A DNA stretch of 20,687 nt from Pseudomonadota bacterium (GCA_021808195.1 JAKBCE010000049.1:1-20687); one strand, 5' to 3'. Counted from the stretch's first letter, positions 1 to 7,232 are shown. A program made the numbers and translations. Notes: generated by a model not told the origin, from the sequence alone.

Positions 1-329
1 CGCGGCCTGGATGACTTCCTGAAAACAATCAACTCCACTCGCCGCGTCAGGGTCACCGCCACCGGGCGCGCTTTGCCGAAAACAGCGGATGTCCAGAGGC
101 ATGCAACGTTGACTACATCATAGATACAGCAATCCTGGCGCCACCAACCCGATACGCCAGCATATTGTTCCGATCCGACGATCCGAGAGCTCCCAACTGT
201 CGACGGCCGCTCCGATCGGTGCAGGGTGGTGGCCCACTCAGTCGACGCGGCGGACCTCGGCCGTACCGAGGCAGAGTCCGTCAAGGTGGACCAGTCGGGT
301 ACTAACGACGTCCGAGTGCCCAGCGACAC
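1..329. other. Left-end stretch without a recognisable gene
   Basis: The first frame is open from the window edge to a TAG at 121-123 and could be the last 40 residues of a gene cut by the window edge, but the peptide has no motif I recognise. From 124 to 329 I see no convincing coding region. A short 8-base tandem repeat (CGATCCGA twice, 171-186) and a weak inverted repeat (GAGTG/CACTC, about 313-330) just past the stop of the LysR gene are the only structures noticed. The inverted repeat has no T-run, so it is a poor terminator candidate. Confidence 0.3.
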
Positions 330-1217
330 TCAATGGTCGCCGAATGCCTGCAACGTGAAATCCAGAAAACTCCGCAGCTTCGGCGTCACGCGACGGTCCG
401 GCGCGTAAAGCACGTGCAGCGCAAGGTCCGGTGCGGAGTAGGCCTCGAGCAGCGACACGAGGCGGCCCTGCTCGATCGCACCGGCCACCAGTACATTGGG
501 TTGCAGAAGAATGCCCAGGCCGGCAAGAGCCGCCTGCAACAGCGATCCCCCGTGATCTGCCGACAGCCGTCCCGACACCGGCACGGTCATGCGTCCGTCC
601 GGTCCGTCGAAGGTCCACGTGTCGCGATAGCGTCCCCTCAGGAACAGCAGGCACTCGTGGTGGGCGAGATCGGACGGTGTGCGCAGTGGCGGGGCTGTCC
701 GTAGGTACGACGGTGCGGCGCACAACACGAACCGTTGGGGCGCCAGCCGGCGAGCGATCAGCCCGCTATCGCGCAGCTCGCCCACGCGGAACACCAGGTC
801 ATACCCCTCCTCCACAAGGTCGACTTGGCGGTTGATCAGGGTCAGCTCGACGGACACGCCCGGACAAGCTGCGAAATAGGCCGGCAACCGGGGTGCCAAG
901 GCATACGCGCCAAAGCTTATGGGGGCATTGATGCGCAGCCTGCCGCTCGGCACAACCCGTGTCTCGGCGGCCATGCTCTCGGCAATCTCCACCTCCGCCA
1001 GGATGATCTTCGCACGCTCGTAGAACCGCTGCCCGAAGTCGGTGAGGCTCTGCCGACGCGTGGTGCGATTGAGCAGCTTGACTCCAAGATGCTGCTCCAA
1101 TTGGCGGATCTGCTTGCCGACCAACTGTGGCGAGATGTCCAGCTCGTCGCTGGCGGCACTGAAAGACCCCGCATCCACGGCTCGAACGAACAACGCCATG
1201 CTGGATAATCGATCCAT
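330..1217 (-). CDS. LysR-family transcriptional regulator
   Basis: A 295-residue protein of the usual LysR length. Residues 1-60 form the N-terminal winged helix-turn-helix (start MDRLSSMALFVRAVDAGSF, then the SPQLVGKQIRQLEQHLGVKLLNRTTR recognition region, split here only for description). A long linker helix and a periplasmic-binding-protein-like effector domain (about residues 90-290) follow. It is transcribed divergently from the redox gene at 1317, with 99 bases between them, the normal arrangement for a LysR protein that controls its neighbour and itself. The effector is unknown. The neighbouring dehydrogenases and ene-reductase homologue suggest an electrophilic or carbonyl compound, which is inference. 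The family call is secure; the target is not. Confidence 0.93.
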   Translation of the reverse strand: MDRLSSMALFVRAVDAGSFSAASDELDISPQLVGKQIRQLEQHLGVKLLNRTTRRQSLTDFGQRFYERAKIILAEVEIAESMAAETRVVPSGRLRINAPISFGAYALAPRLPAYFAACPGVSVELTLINRQVDLVEEGYDLVFRVGELRDSGLIARRLAPQRFVLCAAPSYLRTAPPLRTPSDLAHHECLLFLRGRYRDTWTFDGPDGRMTVPVSGRLSADHGGSLLQAALAGLGILLQPNVLVAGAIEQGRLVSLLEAYSAPDLALHVLYAPDRRVTPKLRSFLDFTLQAFGDH

Positions 1218-1316
1218 TAGAAACGTTCCGTTTCAGATAAGTCCACCAATTGTCCATTTATCGCCTCATGGTCACAAGTCTAATCTGCGGCCTCACTCAC
1301 GAAGGAGGCTTGCACC
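1218..1316. promoter_or_regulatory. Divergent regulatory region with palindromic candidate operator
   Basis: This is the intergenic region between the LysR gene and the COG2085 gene. It contains a perfect 6-base inverted repeat with a 3-base centre, GAAACG-TTC-CGTTTC, at 1220-1234, directly upstream of the LysR start. A direct repeat GTCCA-N6-GTCCA follows at about 1241-1256. Either could be the LysR binding site. The 1317 gene has a strong Shine-Dalgarno sequence (GAAGGAGG, about 1301-1308). I could not identify a -35/-10 pair with good spacing in either direction. Confidence 0.45.
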
Positions 1317-1940
1317 ATGAAAATCGCAGTCATCGGTACCGGCAACATGGGGACCGCTCTGGCACGCGGGATCGCCAGTGCTGATCACGAGCTCATCATC
1401 GGTGCGCGCAATGTGGACAAGGCGACCGCGCTGGCAAAGGAGATCGGGGCCCAAGCGGAGGCCGGCGGCATATCAGCCGCCATCAAGGCAGCCGAACTCG
1501 TCGTCATGGCGCTGCCATACGAAGCCAACCTCGCCGCGCTGAAGGGCGTCGATGCCAGCGGCAAGATCCTGGTAGACGTCAGCAATCCCATCACTGCGGA
1601 CTTCAAGGATCTCATCGTCGGCCACACCACCTCGGCGGCCGAAGAGCTGCAGGCACACGCCCCCGGGGCGCGCGTGGTCAAGGCCTTCAACACCATCTTC
1701 TCGGCCCTGCTGCCGAGCGCAGCCCGCAACGGCACCGCTCTTCAGGTTTTCCTCGCCAGCAACGATGCCGACGCCAAGAAGGCTGTCGAGTCCGTGGTCA
1801 GGACCATGGGCTTCGCGCCGGTAGATGCCGGGCCACTGAGAAACAGCCGGTTCCTAGAGCCCATGGGCGAAATGAACATCCACTTCGGCTTCTTCCTCGG
1901 CTGGGGAACCGTGGCCGCACCGGTCTGGCAGCGCGTCTGA
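1317..1940 (+). CDS. NADPH-dependent F420 reductase-like oxidoreductase (COG2085)
   Basis: A 207-residue Rossmann protein. The N-terminus carries the dinucleotide-binding glycine motif GTGNMG (residues 7-12), followed by a GARN segment at the end of beta-2, typical of NADP-binding COG2085 proteins. The mid region (LVDVSNP, then VVKAFNTI) is the conserved core of this family. Members are related to F420:NADP oxidoreductase, but in proteobacteria they generally sit in redox clusters and do not imply coenzyme F420. The start is fixed by an excellent ribosome-binding site (GAAGGAGG). It is first in a co-directional run with the SDR genes at 2021 and 2858. A decayed copy of its first 110 bases lies at 6139-6249. 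Substrate unknown. Confidence 0.85.
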   Translation: MKIAVIGTGNMGTALARGIASADHELIIGARNVDKATALAKEIGAQAEAGGISAAIKAAELVVMALPYEANLAALKGVDASGKILVDVSNPITADFKDLIVGHTTSAAEELQAHAPGARVVKAFNTIFSALLPSAARNGTALQVFLASNDADAKKAVESVVRTMGFAPVDAGPLRNSRFLEPMGEMNIHFGFFLGWGTVAAPVWQRV

Positions 1941-2020
1941 GTTCGTGCGCCAGCCGACCCTCAGCTGTCAAACCCCGTGACCCGAGCGTTCACACGCCAA
2001 CCCCACCGAAGGAGCACACC

Positions 2021-2785
2021 ATGCGAACCCACGACAACACCATCCTGATCACGGGAGGCGGCAGCGGCATCGGCCGCGCGCTGGCCGAAGCCTTCCACAC
2101 CCGCGGCAATACTGTCATCGTCACCGGTCGCCGAAAGAGTCAACTCGATGCCGCGATCGCAGGCCGGACAGCCATGCACGCCGTCACATTGGACGTGACC
2201 GACGGCGAGGCCATCGCCACCTTTGCACACCAGATCGTCAAGGCATTTCCGCGGCTGAATGTGGTGATTAACAATGCCGGCATCATGCGCGCAGAGAACC
2301 TGTTGGCGAATCCGGTGGATCTTGCCGATGCCGAGGCCACCGTGGCCACCAACCTGCTAGGCCCCATCCGACTCAATGCCGGCCTGTTGCCCCACCTGCG
2401 ATCCCAGCCCGAGGCCGCCATCCTCAACATCTCTTCGGGACTGGCATTCATTCCGCGCGCCGATACCCCGACCTACAACGCGACCAAGGCGGCCATCCAT
2501 TCTTACTCCCAATCATTGCGGTTCCAGCTGCGCAATACGAGCGTCCGCGTGCACGAGCTCGTACCGCCCTATGTGCAGACCGAACTGATGGGAGCGCGAC
2601 AGGCCGTCGACCCGCGGGCCATGCCGCTCGCTGACTTCATCGAGGAAACCATGTCGATTCTGGACACGAAGCCGGACGTCGAGGAGGTTCTGGTCGAGAA
2701 GGTCCTGCCACTGCGCCACGCGGAAACAGGTGATTACCCGGCAGTCTTCCGGGCGTTCAACGAGCGTTTTGCTACTTCCCATTGA
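2021..2785 (+). CDS. Short-chain dehydrogenase/reductase, DltE-like
   Basis: A 254-residue classical SDR. The cofactor motif TGGGSGIG is at 11-18, the structural NNAG motif at 84-87, the catalytic serine in NISSG (about 138-139) and the YxxxK pair is Y152/K156. All expected catalytic residues are present, so it should be an active NAD(P)-dependent oxidoreductase. The overall type resembles DltE/YciK-like SDRs; substrate unknown. The ribosome-binding site GAAGGAG precedes the ATG. It lies 80 bases after the COG2085 gene and about 72 bases before the next SDR, consistent with one operon. A broken homologue of its first 12 codons is found at 4772. Confidence 0.88.
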   Translation: MRTHDNTILITGGGSGIGRALAEAFHTRGNTVIVTGRRKSQLDAAIAGRTAMHAVTLDVTDGEAIATFAHQIVKAFPRLNVVINNAGIMRAENLLANPVDLADAEATVATNLLGPIRLNAGLLPHLRSQPEAAILNISSGLAFIPRADTPTYNATKAAIHSYSQSLRFQLRNTSVRVHELVPPYVQTELMGARQAVDPRAMPLADFIEETMSILDTKPDVEEVLVEKVLPLRHAETGDYPAVFRAFNERFATSH

Positions 2786-2857
2786 TGATGACTGTCGATG
2801 CGCCTGCACACCGCCAGGCACGTCGCACCATTCCACCCCACGCTGAAGAAAAACAGC

Positions 2858-3745
2858 ATGACCAAGAGCATCCTTGTCACCGGTTCGTCCAGCGGATTTG
2901 GTGAAATGACGGCCTATGCGCTCGCCGATGCCGGTCATCAGGTATTCGCCTCGATGCGCGACATCCAAGGGCACAATCAAGACAAAGCCGAAAAGACCCG
3001 CGCATTCGCCCATGAGAAGGGCCGCGATATCCGGCCCCTTGAGCTTGACGTCTTGGACGACGATTCCGTCGAGCGGGCCATTCAAAGCCTCGTGGAAGCA
3101 GCAGGCAAAATCGACGTCATCGTGCACAACGCGGGCCACATGACCCTGGGTCCGGCGGAGGCATTCACGCCCGCGCAGTATGCCGAGCAGTACGACGTCA
3201 ACGTCCTCGGCACGCAACGCGTCAACCGCGCCGCACTGCCACACATGCGCAAGGCGCGCTCAGGGCTTCTGGTGTGGGTGTCCTCGACCAGCGTACTCGG
3301 AGGCACGCCACCCTGGCTGGCACCCTACTTTGCGGCCAAGGCGGCCATGGAATCCCTGGCAATGTCCTATGCCGGCGAGCTTATCCGCTGGGGTATCGAG
3401 ACCTCGATCGTCGCGCCGGGCGTGTTCACCCATGGCACCAACCACCTCGCCAACGCCGGCAAACCCGCGGACCAGGTGGTGATGCGTGACTATGCCGAAG
3501 GCCCCACGCGCACTCTGGAAGCCGAGGTCGCCCAGGGACATGAAGCCGTTCAGCCCGCGGTATCCGATCCACTTGAGGTCGCGCGGGCCATTGTCGAGGT
3601 GGTCGGACTACCCGCCGGGAAGCGCCCATTGCACGTGACCGTGGACCCGGCCGACATGGGCTACGAGCTCGTGGCCGCCATGCGAGATCGCATACGCGCA
3701 GACGTCTACCGGCGAATGGGCCTCGATAGCCTGCTCAACCGCTAA
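2858..3745 (+). CDS. Short-chain dehydrogenase/reductase
   Basis: A 295-residue SDR when started at the ATG at 2858 (MTKSILVTG). An in-frame ATG at 2798 would add 20 residues ahead of the first Rossmann strand, which the family does not need, so I prefer 2858. TGSSSGFG is at 8-15, HNAG at 90-93 (the usual first Asn is His), the catalytic serine in VSSTS (about 142-143), and Y157/K161 form YxxxK. The C-terminal 100 residues are longer than in minimal SDRs and probably form the substrate lid. It follows the SDR at 2021 on the same strand. Substrate unknown. Confidence 0.88.
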   Translation: MTKSILVTGSSSGFGEMTAYALADAGHQVFASMRDIQGHNQDKAEKTRAFAHEKGRDIRPLELDVLDDDSVERAIQSLVEAAGKIDVIVHNAGHMTLGPAEAFTPAQYAEQYDVNVLGTQRVNRAALPHMRKARSGLLVWVSSTSVLGGTPPWLAPYFAAKAAMESLAMSYAGELIRWGIETSIVAPGVFTHGTNHLANAGKPADQVVMRDYAEGPTRTLEAEVAQGHEAVQPAVSDPLEVARAIVEVVGLPAGKRPLHVTVDPADMGYELVAAMRDRIRADVYRRMGLDSLLNR

Positions 3746-3791
3746 TTCTCGGGATCGATGCCACCCGAACCTTCCGATCAGGAGACACCCC

Positions 3792-4799
3792 ATGCGAGGT
3801 CACAACTCGCTACATCGAAATAAGCCAGATGTGCAGCACCGGTCCATGCAGCCCGGAGATGGAGAGCGGCAGAAATGGCTGTTCCGACGCAATGCGCTGC
3901 TGAACGAGCTGTACCGCGACGATCGCCGTGCGGTCTACGCCGCGATGGCGGCCCAGACTCCGTTGGCCGATGGGATCGCCATCGAACCCGTCGCGGCCGA
4001 TGCCGTGCGCGGATGGTGGGCACGGCCGCCGCATGCGGCCACCGGCAAAGGCATTTTCTTCGTGCACGGAGGCGGCTTTCACCTAGGCGACGCCAAATCC
4101 TACCTCGGCTTCGTCAGCCAGATTGCCGCTCTCACCCAATGCGCGGTTTTTAGCGTGGATTATGCGCTGGCGCCCGAACGGCGCTTCCCCACCGCCATCG
4201 ACGACGTACGCAAGGCTCAGGGGTGGTTTGTATCGCAGAACATCCACGAATATTCGGCGATCGGCGATTCCGCCGGCGGCGGGCTGGTCCTTGCCATGGC
4301 CGCACATCCGCCCGACTCAGCGGCCAGACTCTCCTCGGTCGTTGTCTTTTCGCCCTGGACTGATCTCAGCAACAGCGGTCGGTCCTTCCGCGATCCCGAC
4401 ACGCACGACCCGATCTTCACGCCCGCCGTCCTTGACGGTCTCGCCGCCTCTTACCTCGATGGCCGCAACGCTCGCGATCCGGATGCATCCCCGCTATTCG
4501 GCATCCCCAAGGAACTGCCGCCCGTGTACATCCAGGTTGGCAGCGAAGAACTCCTGCGTGATGACTCGACACGCTATGCCGAGTTGGCCGCCGCCAAGGG
4601 CACGGATGTCCGGTTGGATATCTATGACGGCTTGCATCACGTCTTCCAGCGCGACATCGGCGTACTTGACACGGCCCGTGTGGCCGTGGAGCGCGCCAGC
4701 GCCTTCATCGCCTCGTCATGGTGCGAGACCCTCAATGTCGGTCGTCCAGTCAGAAATCAACGGAGCACGCCATGCGCACAGGCGAAAAAACAATACTAA
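3792..4799 (+). CDS. Alpha/beta hydrolase, hormone-sensitive-lipase (HSL) type esterase
   Basis: A 335-residue hydrolase. The oxyanion-hole motif HGGGF is at 92-96 and the nucleophile elbow GDSAGG at 158-163 (S160). The probable acid is E253 in GSEELLRDD and the catalytic histidine H283 in HHVFQ. This is the full catalytic set of bacterial HSL/GDXG esterases, which cleave short-chain esters. The start is supported by a close AGGAGA ribosome-binding site. The last 20 or so residues (from about 317) look unlike the family and are encoded by DNA that also forms the leader and first codons of an SDR relic at 4772. The natural C-terminus may therefore have been altered by a rearrangement. Confidence 0.88.
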   Translation: MRGHNSLHRNKPDVQHRSMQPGDGERQKWLFRRNALLNELYRDDRRAVYAAMAAQTPLADGIAIEPVAADAVRGWWARPPHAATGKGIFFVHGGGFHLGDAKSYLGFVSQIAALTQCAVFSVDYALAPERRFPTAIDDVRKAQGWFVSQNIHEYSAIGDSAGGGLVLAMAAHPPDSAARLSSVVVFSPWTDLSNSGRSFRDPDTHDPIFTPAVLDGLAASYLDGRNARDPDASPLFGIPKELPPVYIQVGSEELLRDDSTRYAELAAAKGTDVRLDIYDGLHHVFQRDIGVLDTARVAVERASAFIASSWCETLNVGRPVRNQRSTPCAQAKKQY

Positions 4800-4840
4800 T
4801 CAGCGGCTGGTGCCCCTCTTCGCCGCCGAAGCTGCGATGA
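4772..4840 (+). pseudogene. Relic of a second SDR gene (N-terminus only)
   Basis: A GGAGCACGCC leader and ATG at 4772 open a 22-codon frame beginning MRTGEKTILISG, ended by TGA at 4838-4840. Eight of its first twelve residues match the DltE-like SDR at 2021 (MRTHDNTILITG), and the leader matches too (GGAGCACACC). After the glycine the similarity stops, so the glycine-rich motif and everything downstream are gone. It overlaps the end of the hydrolase gene. Read most simply, this is the front end of a deleted paralogous SDR. A chance match cannot be fully excluded because the segment is short. Confidence 0.5.
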
Positions 4841-4967
4841 AATACCTCGCACCTACCGTTCCTGCGCCAGCCAGCTCGCTGCCGCACTCTGATATCCCAG
4901 CCATCCGTTCCGCTCGCGCTCGGCCGGCTCTGACCTCCGCCTGCTCCAATCCAACGGGAGAATTGAG

Positions 4968-6032
4968 ATGAATCAAATCTGGTCCCCCATTTCCATAGGC
5001 GGCATCACGTTGCCGCACCGCCTCGCCATGGCACCGATGACCCGCAGTCGAGCGAAACCGGACGGCAGTCCCAGTGATCTGGCGCCCGAATACTATCGGC
5101 AACGCGCCACGATGGGGCTGCTGATCACTGAGGGCACCCAGCCCTCCGATGACGGCCAGGGTTACCTCGCAACGCCTGGCATCTATACCGACGCACATGT
5201 TGCCGGGTGGCGTAAGGTGACTGCCGCCGTACATGAGGCTGGCGGCCGTCTCTTCATTCAACTCATGCATGCGGGTCGAATGTCTCATCCGGAGAACACA
5301 CCGCATCACCGACAGCCTGTCGCTCCCTCGCCGATCGCCCCTGGCGTCGAAATTTTCACTGCAAGTGGCATGCAGCCGATCCCGGTTCCGCGGGCGCTGA
5401 CAGCCGTGCAGATCGAACAGACCGTAGCCGACTTCGTTCTCGCGGCGACCCGAGCCATCGAAGCCGGAGCAGATGGGGTCGAAGTGCATGGCGCGAATGG
5501 CTTCCTCGTTCATCAATTCCTCGCCCCCAACTCCAATCATCGAACCGATGAATACGGTGGCTCCATAGAGAATCGCTCGCGATTCGCACTCGAGGTGGTC
5601 CGCGCCATCGCTACTGCGATCGGTCCGGAAAGGACCGCCATCCGGCTCTCGCCCGGAATCCCCGTCCATGGCATCACCGAGGCTCAACAGAACGATGATC
5701 TTTACCGCCACCTCCTGAATGAGTTGAACGGGTTTGGACTCGCTTACGTGCACGTTCTCTACGTGCGAAACGACCCATTTCTGCAAGAGATCAGGAAGAC
5801 GTTTCGCGGGGTACTGGTTGTCAACCGCCCCGGGCGAAAGCGCGAGCAGATAGGCTCCGACGTTAGCGCAGGTCTGGCTGACGTCGAATCCCTCGGGGTA
5901 ATGGCCCTTGCGAACCCCGACCTCGTCATGCGGTTGCGAGCGGGCGCGCCATTCAACGAGGTCAGACCGGCGCTGTTTTATGCTGGCGGAGCGGAAGGCT
6001 ATACGGACTACCCGGCGCTCGAGGCCGCGTGA
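4968..6032 (+). CDS. Old Yellow Enzyme-family protein (alkene/nitro reductase type), atypical active site
   Basis: A 354-residue TIM-barrel flavoprotein of the OYE/NemA family, with the typical N-terminus (APMTRSRA at 22-29, T25 being the residue that tunes FMN) and QLMHAGRMSH. The carbonyl-binding pair H174/N177 lies in HGANGF and R226 in RLSP. Two features are unusual. The proton-donor tyrosine that normally follows (ANGY, Tyr196 of yeast OYE1) is phenylalanine (F179). The two FMN-phosphate segments are also altered: the usual GG turn reads NRPG (286-289) and the usual GRxFIANPDL reads GVMALANPDL. The start has a GGGAG ribosome-binding site. The fold is certain; ene-reductase activity is doubtful. 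Confidence 0.88.
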   Translation: MNQIWSPISIGGITLPHRLAMAPMTRSRAKPDGSPSDLAPEYYRQRATMGLLITEGTQPSDDGQGYLATPGIYTDAHVAGWRKVTAAVHEAGGRLFIQLMHAGRMSHPENTPHHRQPVAPSPIAPGVEIFTASGMQPIPVPRALTAVQIEQTVADFVLAATRAIEAGADGVEVHGANGFLVHQFLAPNSNHRTDEYGGSIENRSRFALEVVRAIATAIGPERTAIRLSPGIPVHGITEAQQNDDLYRHLLNELNGFGLAYVHVLYVRNDPFLQEIRKTFRGVLVVNRPGRKREQIGSDVSAGLADVESLGVMALANPDLVMRLRAGAPFNEVRPALFYAGGAEGYTDYPALEAA

Positions 6033-6038
6033 AAATCT

Positions 6039-6064
6039 GCCGGGCAGGAAAGTGCCCGCCCGGC
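6039..6064 (+). terminator. GC-rich inverted repeat after the OYE gene
   Basis: A perfect 7-base inverted repeat (GCCGGGC at 6039-6045, GCCCGGC at 6058-6064) begins seven bases after the OYE stop codon, with an inner GGGCA/TGCCC alternative pairing. It could stop or stabilise the transcript. There is no T-run behind it, so it is not a classical intrinsic terminator. Confidence 0.35.
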
Positions 6065-6138
6065 TGGCATACAGATAAGCCGAATCGACTGGGACAAATC
6101 AATAGGAACGCGGCGGACCGGACACACTCCTCGGCATC

Positions 6139-6249
6139 AACAAGGTTTGCACCATGCCAATCGCAGTCTTCGGTACCCCCAAAGTATGCCTCGCCCTGGC
6201 AGGCGGCATCGCCAGCGCTCATCTCACGAGCTCATCATTGGTGCGCGCA
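6139..6249 (+). pseudogene. Frameshifted relic of a second COG2085 oxidoreductase gene
   Basis: From the leader (GTTTGCACC then ATG at 6154) to GTGCGCGCA at 6249, the DNA aligns with 1302-1410, the start of the COG2085 gene. By eye about four in five bases agree. The copy begins MPIAVFG against MKIAVIG, and the glycine motif GTGNMG has become GTPKVC, which would not bind a dinucleotide. One extra base at about 6223 shifts the frame, and similarity ends abruptly after 6249. This is a dead partial duplicate. The open frame that continues from the ATG to 6480 is a mixture of this relic and unrelated DNA. Confidence 0.65.
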
Positions 6250-6480
6250 CGACTCTCTGCCCAAGACCTGCGGTACGCCGCTACTGCCCTGCGCATTGAA
6301 GCGTCCATCACCGAACACCGCGCGGATCAGCCGGAATACGGATCGACTCGCAGCCTATTTCGTGCGGCATCCAGCTTTAAACGGGATCTCGCCGCGAGAT
6401 TGGAACGCGTCGCAGAGATGGTGGCGGCAAGGGAAGGGTCAACGAGACCAGTTGGCAGCTCTACGGCCGAACGAGAATAG
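6241..6480 (+). CDS. Possible small helical protein, unknown
   Basis: Beyond the relic the frame stays open to a TAG at 6478-6480. From a GTG at 6241 it would encode 79 residues, with a charged, helix-prone middle (LRYAATALRIEASITEHRA, then FKRDLAARLERVAEMVAAR) that looks more protein-like than a typical shadow frame. No ribosome-binding site or family is evident. The opposite strand here is the in-frame continuation of the integrase stub after its stop codon, so one of the two readings must be accidental. Confidence 0.25.
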   Translation: MRARLSAQDLRYAATALRIEASITEHRADQPEYGSTRSLFRAASSFKRDLAARLERVAEMVAAREGSTRPVGSSTAERE

Positions 6481-6539
6481 ACAATAGCTTCGCGACCAAA
6501 CGGGAACTTGCGTCTTTGCAGGACCAAGGGTTCATTGCG

Positions 6540-7037
6540 TCAATGAAGAATTCGTGCCAGCAGACGCTGTTCCTCGTCCGTCGCCGCAGGGAGCATTTCT
6601 GCTGCCTGTTCCAGTTTCCCATCGAGCCGGTTGTACTGAAGCGATCCAGCGAGTTTCTCGATTTCCTCGCCCGGCAACATCTGCGCAACGTCGTTCCAGT
6701 CACCGTGCTCCTCGGCGTCATTGGCTTGCCATGCCCCCGTCGCGAGACGCGTCTCGGCGTCCCACAGCTCGGCCTCCAGATATTCGGCTACCCGTTCGTC
6801 GATCTGCTGCCTGGACATCCCACTGCGCTCCCGTCGCAGGCGCACAAATAGCGCGCCCATGTCCCCTTGGAATATAGCGGCTCGGAGGCGTGCTTCACGG
6901 CGGTACGCGGTTCGCAGCGAACGCCACACCTCGCGCCTCCCGATCAGGGGACGCAAGGGGGGCGGAATGTGGACGCGTGCCATCCAGATGCCGCCTCGCC
7001 GTAGCACGAACTGAACCTCCCGCCGCAGCATGGCCAT
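6540..7037 (-). pseudogene. Truncated phage-type integrase (DUF6538-like N-terminal domain)
   Basis: The 165-residue product begins with the N-terminal domain seen in a group of island and phage tyrosine recombinases: a basic FVLRRGGIWMARVHIP strand, PLIGRREVWRSLRT, then alanine/arginine-rich helices. It ends at a TGA (6540-6542). The same frame stays open for about 65 further codons but shows no core catalytic R...H-x-x-R...Y domain. Family members are generally well over 350 residues, so this copy cannot recombine DNA. It points away from a tRNA 3' end 54 bases upstream, the standard place for an integrase next to its attachment site. I infer it once integrated the block to its left. Confidence 0.75.
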
Positions 7038-7058
7038 GGCAAGCCCTGGACCAGGAAG

Positions 7059-7080
7059 AATTCACTGAGAATTCAGTGAG
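7059..7080 (-). repeat. Tandem 11-base repeat between tRNA and integrase stub
   Basis: On the minus strand two adjacent copies read CTCACTGAATT and CTCAGTGAATT, ten of eleven bases alike. The single difference also makes the pair an inverted repeat (TCACTGA, four-base loop, TCAGTGA, 7062-7079). The location just beyond the tRNA 3' end and ahead of the integrase start is where recombinase arm-type binding sites are expected. The hairpin could alternatively end the tRNA transcript. Confidence 0.5.
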
Positions 7081-7090
7081 TTGGGAGAAA

Positions 7091-7166
<76 letters not shown>

Positions 7167-7180
7167 ACGCAAGGCGGGCG

Positions 7181-7209
7181 ATTCTAGCTATGATGGGCCT
7201 GGAAGCCAA
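7181..7209 (-). promoter_or_regulatory. Promoter of tRNA-Ala
   Basis: On the minus strand a -35 element TTGGCT (7204-7209) and a -10 element TAGAAT (7181-7186) are separated by exactly 17 bases. They are followed by a GC-rich discriminator (CGCCCGCC) typical of stringently controlled stable-RNA promoters. The expected start would give a leader of about eight bases before the mature tRNA 5' end at 7166. Confidence 0.7.
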
Positions 7210-7232
7210 GGCTATTTATCAGGAGCCGGCAG

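Noticed and set aside
226..408. 60-residue open frame left of the LysR gene
   Set aside because: Half of it is antisense to the LysR C-terminus and it shows no protein-like pattern.
4800..5786. 328-residue open frame on the minus strand
   Set aside because: Antisense to the OYE-family gene; no motifs and no ribosome-binding site noticed.
1..7090. Direct repeat of the tRNA-Ala 3' end as left attachment site
   Set aside because: I looked for the tRNA tail in the left part of the window and did not find it; the boundary is outside or lost.
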